Below the pieces are notes generated by a model. The model saw only the letters and a list, made by a program, of their open reading frames with translations. It searched no databases and had not been told where the DNA came from. From NCBI GenBank assembly GCA_964551335.1, contig CAZKCO010000012.1, positions 1 to 64,000 of the forward strand: a stretch of DNA of 64,000 nt. The letters are read 5' to 3'. The position numbers and the translations under genes are program-made. This DNA is from Tunicatimonas sp964551335 (GTDB lineage Bacteria > Bacteroidota > Bacteroidia > Cytophagales > Cyclobacteriaceae). Below are positions 25,562 to 33,336 of this stretch, in pieces (positions within the stretch are counted from its first letter, which is position 1; each line of letters opens with the position of its first letter).

Positions 25562-25933
25562 TCAATCATCTATCAAGTCATCATCCTTAGGAATGTCAGC
25601 GCGCTCCGACTCAGTCATGATCAAATCTCTAAATTGAGGTAAATCATTGGTAATAACTCCCCAAATCTGCTGGTAGCCTTGCTCCCAGGCATTGTTAAAC
25701 TTGGCTGATTTAAAGGTATCGAGTACATGGTAATCTACATCAGTAAATTGGCTGGAAAAATCATCAGACAGCAAAGAAGCAGCCTGGCCAATATGTTGTA
25801 AATTTTCCATTACAGTCACGCGCACTTCTTCCTCCTCCTCAAAATCAGGATATTCCATTCCCTGTACGTAGCTCTCGATTTCGCTGATGTAGTTTGCGAT
25901 ATTGTTTAGATGGTATTGGTCTTCTTCAGTCAT
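25562..25933 (-). CDS. HepT-like (DUF86) HEPN protein lacking the catalytic motif
   Basis: 123 residues from the ATG at 25933; a TTG ten codons upstream only adds FFILQV-type residues. The pattern follows DUF86/HepT: ISEIESYVQGMEYPDF, NLQHIGQAASLLSDDF, then a C-terminal IWGVITNDLPQFRDLI. In active HepT toxins an RX4-6H motif sits between the last two blocks. Here it reads FKSAKFNN, so Arg becomes Lys75 and His becomes Asn80. No MntA-type nucleotidyltransferase antitoxin is adjacent. It is very acidic (EEEEE at 32-36, a DDDLIDD end). It is probably not an RNase, and may be a repurposed binding protein. It lies 45 bases downstream of rnhA. Confidence 0.65.
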   Translation of the reverse strand: MTEEDQYHLNNIANYISEIESYVQGMEYPDFEEEEEVRVTVMENLQHIGQAASLLSDDFSSQFTDVDYHVLDTFKSAKFNNAWEQGYQQIWGVITNDLPQFRDLIMTESERADIPKDDDLIDD

Positions 25934-25978
25934 AACTTGTAGTATAAAAAAATAGGTGGTCAATAATATAGTAAAACA

Positions 25979-26461
25979 CTACTTGTTGGAAGTTGTTTTT
26001 TTGATTTTTGCCTGTTGCTGTTCAAAGCCCCGATCAATAAGCAGGTGATCGCCATCAGCCGAATCAACTGCCAATTCATCACAGCGTTCATTTTCTGGTA
26101 TTCCCGAATGACCTTTAATCCATTTCAGGCTAACATCATGCTTGCGATAGGCAGGAATAAATCGCTTCCAAAGATCGGAATTCTTCTTGCCCTTAAAATC
26201 TTTTTTTTGCCAGTTCCACACCCAACCTTTGTTCACAGCATCTACTACATACTGAGAATCGGAATAAATCACTACCTCCATACCTGGCTTTTTTAAAGCC
26301 TCGAGGCCTACTATCACGGCCAAAAGTTCCATGCGGTTATTGGTAGTTTGGCGGTAGCCAGCAGTAAGTTCTTTACGGTGTTTCTTGTACAGCAGTACCG
26401 TTCCGTACCCTCCCCTTCCTGGATTTCCTCTCGAGGCACCATCGGTGTACATCGTAATCAT
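25979..26461 (-). CDS. rnhA: Ribonuclease HI
   Basis: A 160-residue endonuclease that cuts RNA in RNA-DNA hybrids, removing primers and R-loops. The acidic catalytic residues are all present: the Asp in YTDGASRGNPG, the Glu in NNRMELLAVI, the Asp in YSDSQYVVDAV and the Asp in NERCDELAVD. The basic handle KGWVWNWQKKDFKGKKNSDL and KWIKGHSGIPENERCD match the E. coli-type enzyme. A short basic tail follows. The length is normal. Confidence 0.96.
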   Translation of the reverse strand: MITMYTDGASRGNPGRGGYGTVLLYKKHRKELTAGYRQTTNNRMELLAVIVGLEALKKPGMEVVIYSDSQYVVDAVNKGWVWNWQKKDFKGKKNSDLWKRFIPAYRKHDVSLKWIKGHSGIPENERCDELAVDSADGDHLLIDRGFEQQQAKIKKTTSNK

Positions 26462-26529
26462 TAAAAATTCATTTTAGGTTAATGAAGCCACTCGATCTAC
26501 AGTCATCAATCGCAACCAGTTTGTACGCG

Positions 26530-27099
26530 TTAAAATCCGATCTGAGCTTTTATTAGTTTGATAGCAATAGCCAACAGGATGATTCCAAATACTTTACGTA
26601 AGATATTAAAGCCTGCTTTTCCAATTTTGTTTTCAAGCCAGACTGAGGATTTAAGCACAATATACACCAAAATTAAATTAATCACGATGCCCACTAGAAT
26701 ATTGGGATAACTGTACGCAGCTCGCAAAGAAATCAGTGTGGTCATAGTTCCAGCACCGGCAATTAGCGGAAAAGCAATGGGCACAATGGTGGCATCTGTT
26801 TCACTTTCTGGGTCCGACTTGAATATTTCAACTCCAAGCACCATCTCCATACCAATCAAAAACATCACCAAAGCACCAGCAATGGCAAAGGAAGCCACGT
26901 CCAGTCCGAATAGTCGCAGTATACGGTCGCCTAAAAAAAGAAAGGCAACCATTATTACTCCCGAAACCAACGTAGCTTTACCCGACTGGATGGTGCCTGT
27001 CCGTTTTCTTAAATTTATTACAATGGGCAGACTACCCAATATATCAATTACTGAAAACAAAATTAATGTAACCGATAATATCTGAGTGAAGTTTAACAT
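26530..27099 (-). CDS. MarC-family integral membrane protein
   Basis: 189 residues with six predicted membrane helices (for example ILSVTLILFSVIDILGSLPI near the N-terminus and FGIILLAIAIKLIKAQIGF at the end). The family hallmark segments DILGSLPIVINL and VPIAFPLIAGAGTMTTLISL are clear. MarC proteins sit in the inner membrane. Despite the name, they have no proven role in multiple antibiotic resistance and their substrate is unknown. It stands 26 bases downstream of the class V aminotransferase and 68 bases upstream of rnhA on the same strand. Confidence 0.9.
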   Translation of the reverse strand: MLNFTQILSVTLILFSVIDILGSLPIVINLRKRTGTIQSGKATLVSGVIMVAFLFLGDRILRLFGLDVASFAIAGALVMFLIGMEMVLGVEIFKSDPESETDATIVPIAFPLIAGAGTMTTLISLRAAYSYPNILVGIVINLILVYIVLKSSVWLENKIGKAGFNILRKVFGIILLAIAIKLIKAQIGF

Positions 27100-27125
27100 A
27101 TGGGTCGTTATCTCGAGTGATTAAT

Positions 27126-28199
27126 TTACGATAAGGTATCAGGAGTGAAGTTGTTAAGAAAGTTTATCAATATCTGAATTTCATCCTCGGTAATTGCCGG
27201 AAAGTTGGCAATCCGTAGTGTAGTTTCTCTCAAGACACCGTAGCCATTTCCTAGCGTAATTCCAGACTGCTTGGCTTCCAGACGCAACTGGTCTATGATT
27301 AAAGGAGATGCTTGAATCGGTATGACCGTATTTGATCTTATTAAGTCATTGTTAATCAGCAAACTACAATATGATAATTCATTTATTACTTCAATCCACT
27401 TTCGGTATCTGTTTTGGATGATCTGATTAATTGTTTTTACCTCTTCTCGGGCCTCGAATGTACGCATAAGAAGATATATGCTTAATACATTTGGGGTATG
27501 GGTAGTCTGGAGTTTCTGGCCTTGCTCAATAATTGAAAACAGGCTATTATAGTGCTTCTTTTCACCTATCAATTTGGCACGATCCACCGCCGCCGGTGAT
27601 AAAATCAATACCGCCAAGCCGGCGGGCAAACCAAAACATTTTTGTACCGAAGCAAACCAAATATCCCCCGATTCCCAGGGTAATTCTACTCCCGCCATGG
27701 AGGAAGTAGCGTCTACCGCAACCAGTAAATCGGGAAAGAGCGATCTAACTTCACGCATCCACTTAGTTGATAGGGCGGTGCCGTTCGAGGTTTCATTGTG
27801 GGTCACACAGAGTAGTTCGGTCGATTTTGCTGGTTCTAATGCACTCAGATTCGGTAACTCCTCGGGGTCAAAGACTAAAGCATCAGTGTTTGCCAGCAAT
27901 AGTGAGGAGTATAGGTGCCATTTTTCACCAAATGCGCCATTATACACATGAAAAGAGCTATTTCGAACCAACGACTGGCTGATAATCTCCCAACATTCAG
28001 TTGCCGAAGTTGCCACCATCACCGTATACGGTTCAGGAACGGCTAACTTTTTCTTCACTAACTCAACCGCTATTCGGAAAATATCCATAAACTCCGGACT
28101 CCGATGGTTAATACTTAGCACACCGGCTTGATAAGCGTCGCTTACGTACTGAGGAATCTCCTCATAAACTTTTGATGGCCCAGGATAAAATGAGATCAT
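27126..28199 (-). CDS. Class V PLP-dependent aminotransferase (SerC/AGXT-like)
   Basis: 357 residues from the ATG at 28199 (MISFYPGPSKVYEEI); an in-frame TTG two codons upstream is less likely. The fold-type I class V features are clear: YPGPSKV opening, VTHNETSNGTALS, VDATSSMAGVELPW and the PLP-lysine segment SVQKCFGLPAGLAVLIL. The sequence is not that of canonical bacterial SerC, which opens NFNAGPAxLP. It is nearer alanine-glyoxylate or serine-pyruvate transaminases, so the substrate is uncertain. It starts 10 bases downstream of aroQ on the same strand. It could still supply phosphoserine transamination if no other serC exists. Confidence 0.8.
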   Translation of the reverse strand: MISFYPGPSKVYEEIPQYVSDAYQAGVLSINHRSPEFMDIFRIAVELVKKKLAVPEPYTVMVATSATECWEIISQSLVRNSSFHVYNGAFGEKWHLYSSLLLANTDALVFDPEELPNLSALEPAKSTELLCVTHNETSNGTALSTKWMREVRSLFPDLLVAVDATSSMAGVELPWESGDIWFASVQKCFGLPAGLAVLILSPAAVDRAKLIGEKKHYNSLFSIIEQGQKLQTTHTPNVLSIYLLMRTFEAREEVKTINQIIQNRYRKWIEVINELSYCSLLINNDLIRSNTVIPIQASPLIIDQLRLEAKQSGITLGNGYGVLRETTLRIANFPAITEDEIQILINFLNNFTPDTLS

Positions 28200-28209
28200 T
28201 GGCAAGTGT

Positions 28210-28632
28210 CTACTGGTTCAGAAGAAAATAATTCACGGCCAATCGGTAACCATTTAACCCCAAACCGATAATACACCCGCGAGCTACCGCACTTAAATAA
28301 CTGTGATGCCGAAATTGTTCTCGGGCATACACGTTGGATATATGAACTTCAATCACCGGAGAGCTAATGGCCGAAACCGCATCAGCAATGGCCACCGAGG
28401 TATGGGTATAGGCTCCAGCGTTAAGAATAATACCATCTGACTCAAAACCGACCTCGTGTAGTTTACTGACAATTTCACCTTCAGAATTGCTTTGAAAATA
28501 GGTAAGATGATGTTCGGAGTACTGGGTCTTTAACTCACTAAAAAAGTCCTGAAAAGTAGTGCTCCCGTAAATATCGGGCTCCCGTTTACCCAGCAGATTC
28601 AGGTTGGGTCCGTTGATGATGCATAGCTTCAT
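28210..28632 (-). CDS. aroQ: 3-dehydroquinate dehydratase, type II
   Basis: A 140-residue dodecameric enzyme of the shikimate pathway that dehydrates 3-dehydroquinate. Family motifs are INGPNLNLLGKREPDIYG with the catalytic Tyr, QSNSEGEIVSKLHE, ILNAGAYTHTSVAIADA and EVHISNVYAREQFRHHSY with the catalytic His. The length is normal. It is the first gene of a minus-strand run (aroQ, aminotransferase, marC, rnhA, HepT-like) and diverges from the xer gene 38 bases away. Confidence 0.97.
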   Translation of the reverse strand: MKLCIINGPNLNLLGKREPDIYGSTTFQDFFSELKTQYSEHHLTYFQSNSEGEIVSKLHEVGFESDGIILNAGAYTHTSVAIADAVSAISSPVIEVHISNVYAREQFRHHSYLSAVARGCIIGLGLNGYRLAVNYFLLNQ

Positions 28633-28670
28633 AGAATAGACAGGTTAATGGCGCGCAAGTTAAAATCTTT

Positions 28671-29639
28671 ATGGTAAAAACAGTACCTTCGCCTAAACGA
28701 CTTTCACCCATGCCTAGCCGAAAGTGGAATACCTACATTGATGAATTTGGAGATTATCTACGTCTCGAGCGTTCGCTTTCCGAGAATTCACTGAAAGCTT
28801 ATCTGAGTGACATTGATAAACTCCAGCAGTTTGTAGATGTATCCGATTGGGACCTTTCCCCGTTGGAACTGGAGCAGAAGCACTTGCTGGCCTTTCTGGA
28901 GTACATTTATAACTTGGGGATGTCGGCACCTTCTCAAGCTCGCATACTTGCCGGGGTAAAGGCTTTTTATAAATTCTTACTATACCGTGAATTCATTGAC
29001 AAGGACCCTTCGCTTTTGCTGGAAGGCCCCAAAATTGACCGCAAATTACCCGATACACTCTCATTTGTAGAGATTGAAAAAATTCTATCCGCCATCGATC
29101 TTTCTTCCGCTGAGGGAATCCGCAACCGAGCCATTATTGAGACTCTGTACAGTTCTGGAATGCGCGTAACCGAATTGACTGAGCTGCGACTTAGCAATTT
29201 GTATACGGATATTGGTTTTATCCGCATCATCGGTAAAGGAAATAAAGAGCGGATTGTCCCTTTAGGTCAAGATGCGTTAAAATACATTCAACAGTATATT
29301 GGCCATGTGCGAAATCAATTGGATATTCAATCGGGACAGGAGAATTATCTGTTTCTAAATCGCCGAGGAAGTAAATTAAGCCGGGTAATGATTTTCAATA
29401 TTGTACGAACTGCTGCCGAACAGGCGGGAATTACTAAGAATGTCAGTCCGCATACCTTCCGGCACTCCTTTGCCACCCATTTGGTAGAAGGAGGAGCTAA
29501 CTTGCGGGCTGTACAGGATATGCTCGGACACGTCTCTATTACTACTACCGAAATATATACTCACCTTGATCGGGATTACCTCCGACAGGTAATTACTGAA
29601 TACCATCCCCGCTCTAGGCGGCCCATAAAAGACGAATAA
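28671..29639 (+). CDS. xerD: Tyrosine recombinase XerC/XerD
   Basis: 322 residues. The N-terminal SAM-like DNA-binding domain (about 15-105: YIDEFGDYLRLERSLSENSL) precedes the catalytic domain. Active-site residues are visible: Arg in SSGMRVTELTELRL, Lys in GKGNKERIVPL, His/Arg in SPHTFRHSFATHLVEGGANL, the second His in LGHVSITTTEIY, and the nucleophile Tyr in EIYTHLD. It resolves chromosome dimers at dif with a partner. The sequence is nearest XerD, but the split from XerC is by impression. I do not see a dif-like site nearby. The ATG at 28710 is a possible alternative start. Confidence 0.92.
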   Translation: MVKTVPSPKRLSPMPSRKWNTYIDEFGDYLRLERSLSENSLKAYLSDIDKLQQFVDVSDWDLSPLELEQKHLLAFLEYIYNLGMSAPSQARILAGVKAFYKFLLYREFIDKDPSLLLEGPKIDRKLPDTLSFVEIEKILSAIDLSSAEGIRNRAIIETLYSSGMRVTELTELRLSNLYTDIGFIRIIGKGNKERIVPLGQDALKYIQQYIGHVRNQLDIQSGQENYLFLNRRGSKLSRVMIFNIVRTAAEQAGITKNVSPHTFRHSFATHLVEGGANLRAVQDMLGHVSITTTEIYTHLDRDYLRQVITEYHPRSRRPIKDE

Positions 29640-29648
29640 TTTCTAGCT

Positions 29649-30713
29649 GTGTATAAATCCATAATCCGCCCCATCTTATTTCTGTTCCAACCTGAACAAG
29701 CCCACCAGCTTACGGTAGGGCTATTGCGTATGTTAATGAAAATTCCGTTGGTCAGACAGCTATTTGAGCAGCGCTTCACAGTAAAGGATCCGAAACTTAT
29801 TCGCAATCTATTTGGCCTTACCTTTCGGAATCCGGTTGGACTGGCGGCCGGTTTCGACAAAGATGCTAAACTGGTGGATGAAATGCATGCTCTTGGTTTT
29901 GGCTTCGTGGAAATAGGGACCCTCACCCCTCGCCCTCAAAGCGGAAATCCCAAGCCCCGGCTGTTTAGACTTCCGGATGACCATAGCTTGATTAACCGGA
30001 TGGGATTTAACAACGAGGGAGTAGAAAAAGCTATACAAAGGCTAGCCAAGCGAAAGTCTACTATCTTGGTGGGAGGCAATATTGGAAAAAATAAGACAAC
30101 CCCTAATGAATCGGCAATATCGGATTATGAGGCCTGCTTTGATGCGCTTTATCCCGTGGTCGACTACTTCACGGTTAACGTTAGTTCACCCAACACACCT
30201 GACTTACGTCAATTACAAGAAAAAAAACCGTTATATGAGTTGTTATACCGGTTGAAGAAAAAAAACGAGGAACAAAACCAACCTAAGCCAATCTTGTTAA
30301 AAATAGCACCTGATCTTTCCTTCTCTCAGCTTGACGATATCATCGAAATTTGCCTCTCAGTACCCGTATCAGGCATTATTGCTACCAACACCACCATTAG
30401 CCGAGAAAATTTGAAAACCCAACCAGCCAGAGTTAAAGATATTGGTGCTGGCGGGCTGAGTGGTGATGCCATCAAGCAGCGAGCAACTGAGGTAATTCGT
30501 TACATTCACGAGAAGACCAATGGAAAACTACCCATCATTGGAGTAGGCGGAATTTCCAGCCCGAGGGATGCCGTTGAAAAGCTGGAGGCAGGAGCTAGCC
30601 TCATCCAGCTATATACTGGCTATATTTATGAAGGACCCGGATTAGTTAGAGATATAAACCAGACTATAATAGGTAGGGCCACTACTAAAAATGCTGAACA
30701 GTCAGTGATTTAA
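29649..30713 (+). CDS. pyrD: Dihydroorotate dehydrogenase (quinone), class 2
   Basis: A 354-residue FMN enzyme that oxidises dihydroorotate to orotate with quinone at the inner membrane, the fourth step of pyrimidine synthesis. The GTG start gives the N-terminal helical membrane-association part YKSIIRPILFLFQPEQAH typical of class 2. Barrel motifs are NPVGLAAGFDKDAKLVDEM, INRMGFNNEGVE, FTVNVSSPNTPDLRQLQ (with the catalytic Ser), LLKIAPDLS, TNTTISR, GAGGLSG and IIGVGGISS. It starts 9 bases after the xer stop, and rsmE follows after 6 bases, so the three form a unit. Confidence 0.96.
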   Translation: MYKSIIRPILFLFQPEQAHQLTVGLLRMLMKIPLVRQLFEQRFTVKDPKLIRNLFGLTFRNPVGLAAGFDKDAKLVDEMHALGFGFVEIGTLTPRPQSGNPKPRLFRLPDDHSLINRMGFNNEGVEKAIQRLAKRKSTILVGGNIGKNKTTPNESAISDYEACFDALYPVVDYFTVNVSSPNTPDLRQLQEKKPLYELLYRLKKKNEEQNQPKPILLKIAPDLSFSQLDDIIEICLSVPVSGIIATNTTISRENLKTQPARVKDIGAGGLSGDAIKQRATEVIRYIHEKTNGKLPIIGVGGISSPRDAVEKLEAGASLIQLYTGYIYEGPGLVRDINQTIIGRATTKNAEQSVI

Positions 30714-30719
30714 TCGGGA

Positions 30720-31424
30720 ATGGCAATTTTTTACCAACCTGACCTACCTCGCGGAGCCACTTTCCTTACCGAAGAGGAATCTCGCCACAGCGTGAAAGTT
30801 CTCCGACAACGCCCTGGTGATAATATTACAGTGGTGGATGGAGCGGGGTCTTATTATCAGGCTACAATTGAGAATGCCAATCCGAAGAAATGCACTTTTT
30901 TAGTACTAAGCCAACATCAGCAACCCCAAACCAATTACAGCTCAACCCTGCTGATTGCCCCCACGAAAAGTCTGGATCGCACGGAGTGGATGGTAGAAAA
31001 ACTTACTGAGATTGGCATTGATACTATCCAGTTTGTAGCCTGCCGACATTCGGAACGAAGAGTATTGAAATTAGATCGTTTGGAACGGAAAGCCATCAGT
31101 GCGATGAAACAATCTGGCCGGGCACTTTTGCCTCAACTTCGGCCAATCATACCGCTTACATCCTGGCAAACAAACTCTACCAGCGGTAGTCAGAAATTCA
31201 TTGGCTACCTTGGAAAAGAAGCTTCTCCGGAACTGATCCGGACCGCAAAACCGGCCAATGATTACGTAATTCTAATTGGACCCGAAGGCGGTTTCGCTCC
31301 TGATGAAGTGATCTGGGCGCAGCAACAACAGTTCAAAATAGTTAGCCTGGGGAACTACCGGTTGCGAACTGAAACCGCAGGCCTTGTAGCCGTCCAAACC
31401 CTGCACTCTCTGAACCAATTATAG
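30720..31424 (+). CDS. rsmE: 16S rRNA (uracil1498-N3)-methyltransferase
   Basis: A 234-residue SPOUT-class RNA methyltransferase that modifies U1498 in the decoding region of 16S rRNA. The N-terminal PUA-like part holds FLTEEESRHSVKVLRQRPGD. The knotted domain has TEIGIDTIQFVACRHSER, RKAISAMKQSGRALLPQLRP, the SAM-binding LIGPEGGFAPDEV and SLGNYRLRTETAGL. The length is normal. It lies 6 bases after pyrD; its stop is 4 bases from the stop of the convergent gene at 31429. Confidence 0.95.
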   Translation: MAIFYQPDLPRGATFLTEEESRHSVKVLRQRPGDNITVVDGAGSYYQATIENANPKKCTFLVLSQHQQPQTNYSSTLLIAPTKSLDRTEWMVEKLTEIGIDTIQFVACRHSERRVLKLDRLERKAISAMKQSGRALLPQLRPIIPLTSWQTNSTSGSQKFIGYLGKEASPELIRTAKPANDYVILIGPEGGFAPDEVIWAQQQQFKIVSLGNYRLRTETAGLVAVQTLHSLNQL

Positions 31425-31428
31425 GCGG

Positions 31429-32151
31429 TTAATCCAACTGCTTTAGTAGCATAACGACTTCATTTGGATCAGTTAAATCATATTGGTTGGAGTCTAAGAG
31501 TGTTTCTAGCGCCTCCGCTTGTTGAGGAAAGGCTTTAGTAAAGGCTTTCTCTTTAGGTTTAATTTTCTGAGCTGAATCACCGGGTTTGATTAGATAATAC
31601 TTAGGTGCTACTTCAGTTATTTCATCGTAGGTTTTATTGCGGCTGTATCCACCCTGATAATCCGCCTTTTTAACGACCTTATAACGCACTGCCACCAGTT
31701 GGAATTCTTGATCAAAGAGTAGCTGTACTATTTTATCAGGCTTTACTTCTCCTTCTAAGGCTTCAAAGTATTTTGCTTTGGTAAAATGCAATGGTATTTC
31801 GGCATTTTCTCCGTCCAGCGTGAATTTGCGTAGTCGTTCCGGCGGGATCACTGAAGCGACCTTCATGCGGTTCTGAAAATGAAGTTCATCCGATAACAAA
31901 TCATACCGTAAGAGTAATTTTTCGTGGGTTGAACCATCGGTAAGTTCAAAAGATCCCAATTGCCAATCTTTGGAAAGAAAAGGATTACCCTTCACTCCTT
32001 CGTAGCGGTTATCGTAGGTCTGAACTGACCACATTAGTGATTCCTGGCTAACTTGGTCTATCATTTGCTGTTTATCTATCGTACTCTGCTCCTGGCCACT
32101 GGCTGAAATGAAGCTTCCAAGAATCAAGCAAGCTGCAAAAATTTTTTTCAT
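31429..32151 (-). CDS. Secreted protein of unknown function
   Basis: 240 residues with a signal peptide (MKKIFAACLILGSFISASG-Q). The mature protein is beta-rich and contains WSVQTYDNRYEGVKGNPFLS, LLRYDLLSDELHFQNRM and a Lys-rich stretch KPKEKAFTKAFPQ before a helical end. I recognise no catalytic motif. It lies 22 bases downstream of the enoyl-CoA hydratase gene on the same strand, but the functions are probably unrelated. Confidence 0.68.
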   Translation of the reverse strand: MKKIFAACLILGSFISASGQEQSTIDKQQMIDQVSQESLMWSVQTYDNRYEGVKGNPFLSKDWQLGSFELTDGSTHEKLLLRYDLLSDELHFQNRMKVASVIPPERLRKFTLDGENAEIPLHFTKAKYFEALEGEVKPDKIVQLLFDQEFQLVAVRYKVVKKADYQGGYSRNKTYDEITEVAPKYYLIKPGDSAQKIKPKEKAFTKAFPQQAEALETLLDSNQYDLTDPNEVVMLLKQLD

Positions 32152-32173
32152 ATCAATTCTTCTAAATTATGAA

Positions 32174-32956
32174 TTACTTACCCGTAAACTGAGGTTTTCT
32201 CTTCTCAAGAAATGCTCGTACACCATCCTGATGATCCTCAGTGGCTGCTGCCTGATCCTGAACTTCAGCTTCGTAGTCCAGCACTTCTTCTAAGGTCATA
32301 TTTTGAGATTGGTTAAGCATTTTCTTGATCAAGCCGATAGTCTTAGTAGGGGCATGACTTAGTCGAATGGCAACTTTACGAACAACCTCATCTAACTGAT
32401 CATCCGGAACAACCTGATTAACCAGACCGATCTGGAGGGCTTCAGAAGCAGGAACCGAACGGCCAGTAGCGGCAATTTCAAATGCTCTTAAAGATCCTAC
32501 CATTCGGGGCAAAAAATAGGTAGAACCGGAGTCCATCACCAAGCCAATGCCAACAAACAACTCGGCCAGACTAGCTTTTTGGGAGGCAATTATCAGGTCG
32601 CAGGCTAGAGCCAGAGAGCAGCCTGCCCCAGCAGCCACCCCATTCAGCTGACAAATAATGGGTTTGGAAAGATTCCTCATCGTCAAAATCAGCGGATTAT
32701 AGTAAGTTTTTACTGCTTCGGAATAGGTAGTCCCGGCCAGTTCAGACTGTGCCGCTTTTAGATCTTGCCCCGAACAAAAAGCGGCACCCTGCCCGGTGAA
32801 GATAATAGCTCTCACCTCTGGACTCTGACCCATTTTTTCAAAGGCATTCTTCAGTTCTACCTTTATCTGGTTATTAAGGGCATTATAAACTTCCGGCCTA
32901 TTGAGGGTAATACGCCCTACACCCTCCGTAATTTCAAAAAGAATAGTTTCGTACAT
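32174..32956 (-). CDS. Enoyl-CoA hydratase/isomerase family protein (PaaG-like)
   Basis: 260 residues from the ATG at 32956 (MYETILFEITEGVGRITLNR). An open frame continues 28 codons upstream but does not match the family. Crotonase motifs are GVGRITLNRPEVYNALN, the oxyanion-hole segments FTGQGAAFCSGQDLKA and NGVAAGAGCSLALACDL, and ELFVGIGLVMDSGSTYFLP. The last resembles PaaG, the ring-epoxide isomerase of phenylacetate degradation, more than a classical hydratase, since the usual second Glu is not evident. No other paa genes are in view, so it could also serve general acyl-CoA isomerisation. Confidence 0.85.
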   Translation of the reverse strand: MYETILFEITEGVGRITLNRPEVYNALNNQIKVELKNAFEKMGQSPEVRAIIFTGQGAAFCSGQDLKAAQSELAGTTYSEAVKTYYNPLILTMRNLSKPIICQLNGVAAGAGCSLALACDLIIASQKASLAELFVGIGLVMDSGSTYFLPRMVGSLRAFEIAATGRSVPASEALQIGLVNQVVPDDQLDEVVRKVAIRLSHAPTKTIGLIKKMLNQSQNMTLEEVLDYEAEVQDQAAATEDHQDGVRAFLEKRKPQFTGK

Positions 32957-33090
32957 AATAAATGACCTTTTCCAACTGCTAAGTTTATCTTTATTCGAGT
33001 GAATCACAAGGGGTTTATCGTTTACGGGCGCGTTCGGCAAAAATAGTCAGTACATGTTAGGTAATAATTAAAGCATTTTTATGGATCTGA

Positions 33091-33121
33091 TTGTTTTCAG
33101 ATTGAATATTATCTAGCTTTG
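33091..33121 (+). promoter_or_regulatory. Promoter of tRNA-Leu
   Basis: TTG (33091-33093) and TAGCTTTG (33114-33121) are 20 bases apart, an almost ideal Bacteroidota promoter. Transcription should start around 33127, a few bases before the mature tRNA end. Confidence 0.75.
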
Positions 33122-33130
33122 CAGTCCTCT

Positions 33131-33214
33131 GCGCACGTGGTGGAATTGGTAGACACGCTGTCTTGAGGGGGCAGTGCCCTTACGGGCGTGGAAGTTCGAA
33201 TCTTCTCGTGCGCA
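33131..33214 (+). tRNA. tRNA-Leu (anticodon GAG)
   Basis: A full cloverleaf can be drawn. The acceptor stem pairs GCGCACG (33131-33137) with CGTGCGC (33207-33213). The anticodon stem CTGTC/GGCAG holds the loop TTGAGGG with anticodon GAG at 33165-33167. The long variable arm with GCCC/GGGC marks a class II tRNA (Leu). The T-arm has GGAAG, TTCGAAT and CTTCT. The discriminator is A214 (33214). CCA is not encoded and must be added. It is a single tRNA with its own promoter and terminator. Confidence 0.97.
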
Positions 33215-33218
33215 CCCG

Positions 33219-33256
33219 GCCCCTGAGCAACTGTTCAGGGGCTTATTATTTTTTTT
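33219..33256 (+). terminator. Intrinsic terminator after tRNA-Leu
   Basis: GCCCCTGA (33219-33226) pairs with TCAGGGGC (33235-33242) around an 8-base loop, followed by TTATTA and a run of eight T. Confidence 0.88.
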
Positions 33257-33336
33257 CCTATATTCTATCCGAAAAGGAGATAATGATTATCTTCACTCTA
33301 TTCAGACAATGATGTCTTCACTACAATAATCTATCC

